A DNA stretch of 64,000 nt from Lunularia cruciata (Eukaryota; Streptophyta; Marchantiopsida; Lunulariales; Lunulariaceae): assembly GCA_948567375.1 (NCBI GenBank), contig OX419756.1, positions 70,162,552 through 70,226,551 of the forward strand, in the 5' to 3' direction. The stretch's first letter is position 1, and every line of letters starts with the position of its first letter. The translations under genes and the position numbers were made by a program. This document shows positions 59,463 to 64,000 of this stretch, piece by piece. The notes under the pieces were generated by a model. It was not told the DNA's origin, made no database searches, and saw only the letters and a program-made list of their open reading frames with translations.

Positions 59463-60898
59463 TACTTAAGGTTGTTGAGTGCTGTTCATTCTGAACGTTT
59501 ATTCTATCTAGCTAGTGGTGGACAACAGGCACCGTGAGAGCTTTACATGTTAATATGAGTTTTGGAACCATACTCAGATGCTTCACTGCAATCGATCACC
59601 ATGGTTGAAACTCCTTGGCTGCTAGCGCTCTTGTAAATCATAACTGGTTTCATTCTCGGCTTTCGACAACGACTGGCAACGTAACCGGTCGGATGAGCTC
59701 AATCTAAGCAGAGCGCCTCATAGTTGCAATGGAGCACTGCTAAGATCTCACTTACGGACAGCCAGGTACAACAAAATGATGGGAGTAATCGTATGGCCTA
59801 CTATATCCCTTAATTAGCACATTTCGAGCACTTACTCAATATCAAAGTTGCACAGCTTCAACTGTAATTTCTTGAACTGAGTTTCTGAATTATACTAGGA
59901 AGGGAACTCTGGAGTTTCTGGATGAGACTCGCACTCATCTTACTTCACAGCTCGTGGTTGGTACCACTCCTAAGTGTACTTGGTTCTTGCCCCAACCTTC
60001 GTTAAGTTAATATATACTCTCTCATTCCCTTTGTAATAATATTATCAAGAATGAATCAACTATATCAAGGTATGTGCTTACCGTTGACCTTGTAGATTCT
60101 CTTTATCCAAAGTGAGTGTCGTTTGGAAGCTCCTAACTATGTTCATTCGTCAAGCACACTAAATTCTGCTGAGCTACAGCTAACGAAGGGCTTCGAGCAA
60201 GAAATGGTTTATATGATTAGCCACAATGGTGCGGCTCTTATTTCCGATCACGATGACCAAGCTTAGAGTTGCAATAAATAATTGTTCAAATTGTCCATTT
60301 ATTCTATCGCAATCCTGGGCCTGCGTTAACGTTTAAGGTTCGATTGCCTTCAAAGTCCCGCCCTAATCGGAATGGGGTTCTGATAATAGCTTCGGATTTT
60401 TGCAATCCAGCAATTTTTGCAATTGCGGGAGTCGCTGAAGCTGCAGCGCAGGCGACCCGCTGTTCCGCACACGATATTGCCTCGTGTCCCTCGGGTCCAC
60501 AAAGCGTCTCGTGCGCGCTTTATGGCATCTTCACTATAAAAGAAATCCAATTCCAGATGGGCTCCCCGGAGGGAGGTTTGGCCGTGAGATCGGATTTTAG
60601 CGCTTTTTCCGGAGATCTTTCTTTTTAACGCAACAAAACTCCCATCGGTTGTCCGCACATTTATAGAAGTTAAGCAGGCCATAGGCCTTCTGCTTAAAAC
60701 ATCATTATTCAAATATTCTCGGTTCTGTGAGAAGGGTTGGGGACGGAAATGGCCCCATCCCTTACTCTCGATGGTATTTCTTACCAGTCAAATAAACTCA
60801 GGCTCCATTACCGCGCAAAGCATTGCGGGCACATCTCCAGACTGTTATATGCATCACAGGTAATCTTGCCGATGATAAATTGAGGTCCCTTGCGTACA
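59463..60898. other. 3' flank of the dioxygenase gene and unassigned sequence
   Basis: 60340-60720 is more G/C-rich and open on both strands (60344-60628 plus, 60350-60712 minus), but neither product shows a recognisable motif. Confidence 0.35.
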
Positions 60899-61175
60899 TG
60901 TTACATGATGTCGCATTGAACTACTTTCTTGATTTCCAAGCCAACCCGCTTGGCTTGTAAGAACATGAATAAATATCCATATCAGTTCAGTTTCACTCCC
61001 AGTCTTTTATTAGTGAGAACACATACTTTACATAGCCTCTTTAGAGGCTAAGAAGTGTGTCTTTTTGCTTCTGGCTGCCCCCTATGTACTCTAGTACTGG
61101 GTGGAGCTCCTATAATCATCAAACTCTATTCTCTGCTCATCTCTTGCATTCCAGAGTGCTCTCTATCTTCCATAA

Positions 61176-61187
61176 TGGTATCAGAGC
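61176..61187 (+). promoter_or_regulatory. Copia primer-binding site (initiator tRNA-Met)
   Basis: TGGTATCAGAGC lies three bases after the inferred LTR end. Confidence 0.85.
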
Positions 61188-61521
61188 TTATATGCTCTTA
61201 AGGTTTGTAGAATAGGCTAAACAGATTCACTAGAGTCATCCCACACAGGTTCACTATCAGTGCAGAACTGGGAAGGCGCCCCCCTCCCTGTTCCTACCAC
61301 ACAATCTTTCTCACCCAGCACAAGAAAAGTTTTCAGTCACCCAAAGTCCATCACCATTGCAGAATTTGAAAGCGTCTGAGCACACCTGCAAATTTTCAGC
61401 AAGAAAGATTTCAAATGTCAAGAAATTCCCACAAGCAGTACATGCATAGGAGGATTCTCAGGCCAGACCAAAAAATACTGAAGATTTAAACTGAGAACAA
61501 AGGTGAGAGAAATATGATACC

Positions 61522-62390
61522 ATGACAACCAAGAATCACCTAGACACCTCTGCCTCGCCCAAATTTGATGGGTCATACTACACACAATGGGCAGAGCAAA
61601 GAACTGCTTGAACTTGAAGAGGTTTGGGTTATATAAATGGCTCAACTACCCAACCTGCACCAACAACTACTTCCGGATCCACCACAGTTACAAATCAAGT
61701 AGGACATAAATGCTTGGCTCAAGAAAGACAAAACGGCCAAGGTTGCAATTTGCTCTTGTGTTAATAGGAGCATCTACAGAATTGTGGGAGGCTGCACCTC
61801 AGCCAAAAAGGTTTGGGATCAACTTAAAAGTCAATATTCGGCCACATACATGGTCACTCAAATGACTGAAAGACAAGTTGGTAACCTTGAAAATATAACC
61901 CATTGAATCTGTCACCCACCATATCAACAATTACAAGGACCAGTTGAAGCAATGTCATACAACAGGATTGACTGTGGACACAAAAGAGGAATTAATAACC
62001 CTCATGCACAGCATGCCTCCTGCCTACAACACCATCATTCAAACAATGAGATCTCAACAAGTCAATCTTCAGCAGTTAATGTCTACCTTGCTACAAGAAG
62101 AAAAGCTATGAAAGGCTCTAATGCAGAGTCTGCAGCACTTTTCACCCACAATAAAGGCAAGAACTTCATGAACAAGAAGTTCCACAAAGGCCAGGGCCTC
62201 AGGGTTCCAAGACCAACCATGGCGGCCAAAAACTTGCACGTCCAGGACCCTGCCCAAGATGTCAACAAGAAGGGCGAAGAGTGCCTACTGACTGTTCTAC
62301 CCACCCAAAACTGCACATTGTTTCAAGAATCACAACCAAAAACAGACAGCAGGCAACAACACCCAGCAACGAGAGGTAGAGTCTAAACAA
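61522..62390 (+). pseudogene. Ty1/copia Gag (UBN2-like), remnant
   Basis: ATG 61522 reads MTTKNHLDTSASPKFDGSYY, the KFDGxNY start of copia Gag. Further on, in shifting frames, come KKVWDQLKSQYSAT (about 61806), HINNYKDQLKQCHTTG and LMHSMPPAYNTII. Then NAESAALFTHNKGKNF and a Lys-rich segment precede a knuckle read as CPRCQQEG...DC (about 62251-62298) without its His. At least three frameshifts or stops. Confidence 0.75.
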
Positions 62391-63152
62391 AACTGCTACT
62401 TTGCCCAAGTTCTTCTCACATGTGCATACACCTCTGTCAAGTAGATGGAAAACAAGGAGAATGATCCCTTGTGGTATGTAGACAAAGTTGCCTCTCACCT
62501 AGGGAATGACTTCCAAATTTTACATTTGCACCCTAAGAACAGAGAAAACTAGACCAAAGTCGTGTTCCTTGGCAGTGACACTTCCTTGGCATTGAAGGCA
62601 CTAGAAATTGTCAACGTCATGCTACCAAATTGCTCTGTTCCCACACTAATGGATATGCAATGAGTTCCATATCTTCAAAAGAACCTCTTCTTAGTTTTCA
62701 CCTTTGATCAAAAGGGAGCACATGTTCTTATTCTCAACACCACATGCCAACTGTTTTACCCTAAAGGCAAACAATGGATGGAATGTCCCCTCAAAAATAA
62801 TCTGTACATTTTTTGGATGGCTGTCACTGTACATGATACACAGCCAAAACAAGCCCTGAAATGTGCTACAACAAACCAATGGAGAAAATCAACTTATTTT
62901 TTTTAAACTACAAAGAAAAGTTGAAGCCACGGCAAGGCAGAGCACAGGTGCTTGGTCTAAGAACTCAAACCTGAAGGCAAATGGTCAGGACAAACAAAGT
63001 CTTTGTAAGCAATGTGACCTCCCATTTCAAGTTCTTGGTTCATCCTCCTCCACCCTGCAGATAATCACAAGAGGAAATGTTTATCAATTTCCACATTCCC
63101 TTCAAACTTGGCATTTGAAGTTAAATTCACAAGTGCATGTTCACTTAATATT
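62391..63152 (+). pseudogene. Ty1/copia protease region, remnant
   Basis: LWYVDKVASHLGNDF (about 62470) corresponds to the copia protease core in which the triplet should be D-S-G; here it is D-K-V. FLGSDTSLALKALEIV, FTFDQKGAHVLILNTTCQLF (about 62700-62757) and NNLYIFW follow, all standard for the protease-integrase linker of copia elements. Confidence 0.75.
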
Positions 63153-64000
63153 TGTAATGTTACAAGGATAAGAGAAACTCCAAGAGAAAAATAAGACAAG
63201 AAACAAAAGAGAAACATTAGACAAGAAACACAAGACTTCATCACTCAATACTTTGATGCTCCAAAGAGCACTTTGTCTTTATCATAGAACAAAGAGGATC
63301 TATTCAAAGCGAGATGCACACTTGGATCAGATATATGGATTTGTTACGTGTCAACAAGCTCCACCCTTAGATTAGCTGCATGGATAGGTGACATGTCAAC
63401 TTTTGTCTTATTTGGTTGGTTAAACAAGTTTGACAAAAAGGAATCTTTGGGGAATCTTCTTATAAGAAGTTCAGAATAACATAGGTGAGATATTGTTAGA
63501 AAGCTCTTGATAGTAAAAACAAGAGGGGAAGATACAATTTTCTCTAAAGGAGTCCAAAATGAAACACCCTTTAGAGGAAATGGTATCTCCCCCTCTCTTT
63601 TTTACTATCAATAGCTTTCCAACAATACCTCACAAGGACAGGCGTTTAAAAAATCTCACCTCTAATGGGTGAAGGCATCTAGATCTGAAGTTGCAAAAGT
63701 AGCCACGGCTACTCTATGTTTTGATGTCCCAGACTCAATCGTGGTATTTCTCTCTTGGTTTAATATAATACCATTAACTACTAAAATTATCTAGAGGTGT
63801 AAATTGACTTTGTAATATCTTGAAAGATGTTATATTTGATAGTCTAAGTAGATCATATAGAGGTGCCACCAAAATAATATTTACACTAATACAAAAGAGA
63901 TCAAAAACACCTTAAAAAATTTAGAGTCAATTTTGGAGACCTTTAGAGGAAATGGTATCTCCCTTTCTTGATTTTACCTCATTTCACTTTTTGATTCCTA
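63153..64000 (-). mobile_element. LTR related to the E2 family, running off the window
   Basis: It starts TGTAATGTTACAAGGATAAG, as the E2-family LTRs do, and shares their central block (GATAGGTGACATGTCAAC, TTTGGTTGGTTAAACAAG, GGAATCTT..GGGAATCTTCTT). It inserted into the copia element. The left flank ATATT would be the TSD. Orientation is inferred from homology with E2. Confidence 0.75.
63491..63627. repeat. 60-base foldback inside the 63153 LTR
   Basis: The arms 63491-63550 and 63568-63627 are reverse complements with scattered mismatches, with a 17-base loop. The segment TTTAGAGGAAATGGTATCTC of the right arm recurs as a direct copy at about 63943-63962. Confidence 0.8.

Larger units (their letters stand above)
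60899..63152 (+). mobile_element. Ty1/copia retrotransposon, 5' part, decayed
   Basis: A probable 5' LTR (60899-61172, TGTTAC...TTCCA) is followed by a PBS and by gag and protease in copia order. Its remainder is cut off by the LTR-type insertion at 63153. The LTR start is a best guess, since no second LTR is in the window. Confidence 0.75.

Noticed and set aside
60344-60712. Overlapping 94- and 120-codon frames on opposite strands
   Set aside because: Both frames open in a G/C-richer patch; neither product has a recognisable motif, and a double-strand open frame is expected there from composition.
1-64000. CRISPR array, bacterial operons, rRNA genes, viral insert other than LTR retroelements
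   Set aside because: No regularly spaced short repeats and no such genes were seen; spliced plant genes exclude a prokaryotic source.

Overview
This is nuclear DNA from a land plant. Evidence: a plant-organelle-type histidyl-tRNA synthetase with ten GT-AG introns, a plant 2-oxoglutarate/Fe(II) dioxygenase, a plant-type U6 snRNA relic, and Ty3/gypsy and Ty1/copia retrotransposons whose primer-binding sites match initiator tRNA-Met. The lineage cannot be fixed by reading; a non-seed plant is possible but unproven.

Layout. (1) 1-20.3 kb is a stack of nested retroelements. A decayed Ty3/gypsy element (E1, +) is split by a 3.77-kb element (A, 1327-5097) and cut off by a relative of A (C, from 7235). 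Another relative (D, minus strand) is split by a complete chromovirus (E2, 9668-20009, LTRs of 711 and 707 bp, TSD TGTAC). E2 is in turn split by a second full copy of the 3.77-kb element (B, 11904-15682, inverted relative to A). A and B each have TG..CA ends and a perfect 5-bp target duplication. Each holds one ~857-codon coiled-coil reading frame, now broken. They show no internal LTRs, so they look like giant solo LTRs with a U3-borne gene, or an unnamed non-autonomous element. (2) 20.3-31.4 kb holds a solo LTR of the E2 family, older decayed repeats, a SINE-like tandem array and AT-rich remnants. (3) 31457-35726 is the intact HisRS gene (11 exons, 565 aa). (4) 35.7-40.3 kb has no recognisable gene. 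(5) 40338-45629 is a second chromovirus (E3, minus) whose two LTRs have decayed very unequally. (6) 45.6-56.7 kb holds an (AT)n tract, a TPR-gene relic with one nonsense codon, a 37-bp perfect foldback, a U6 pseudogene and small tandem repeats. (7) 56705-59462 is an intact three-exon dioxygenase gene (384 aa). (8) 60.9-64 kb is the 5' part of a Ty1/copia element cut by another E2-family LTR.

Only two genes look functional: HisRS (organellar translation) and the dioxygenase (small-molecule metabolism, perhaps gibberellin- or flavonoid-related). Everything else is retroelement sequence, relics or spacer. Decay is mainly C-to-T/G-to-A, as expected where repeats are methylated: protease DSG motifs, zinc-knuckle cysteines and Gln/Arg/Trp codons are the usual casualties.
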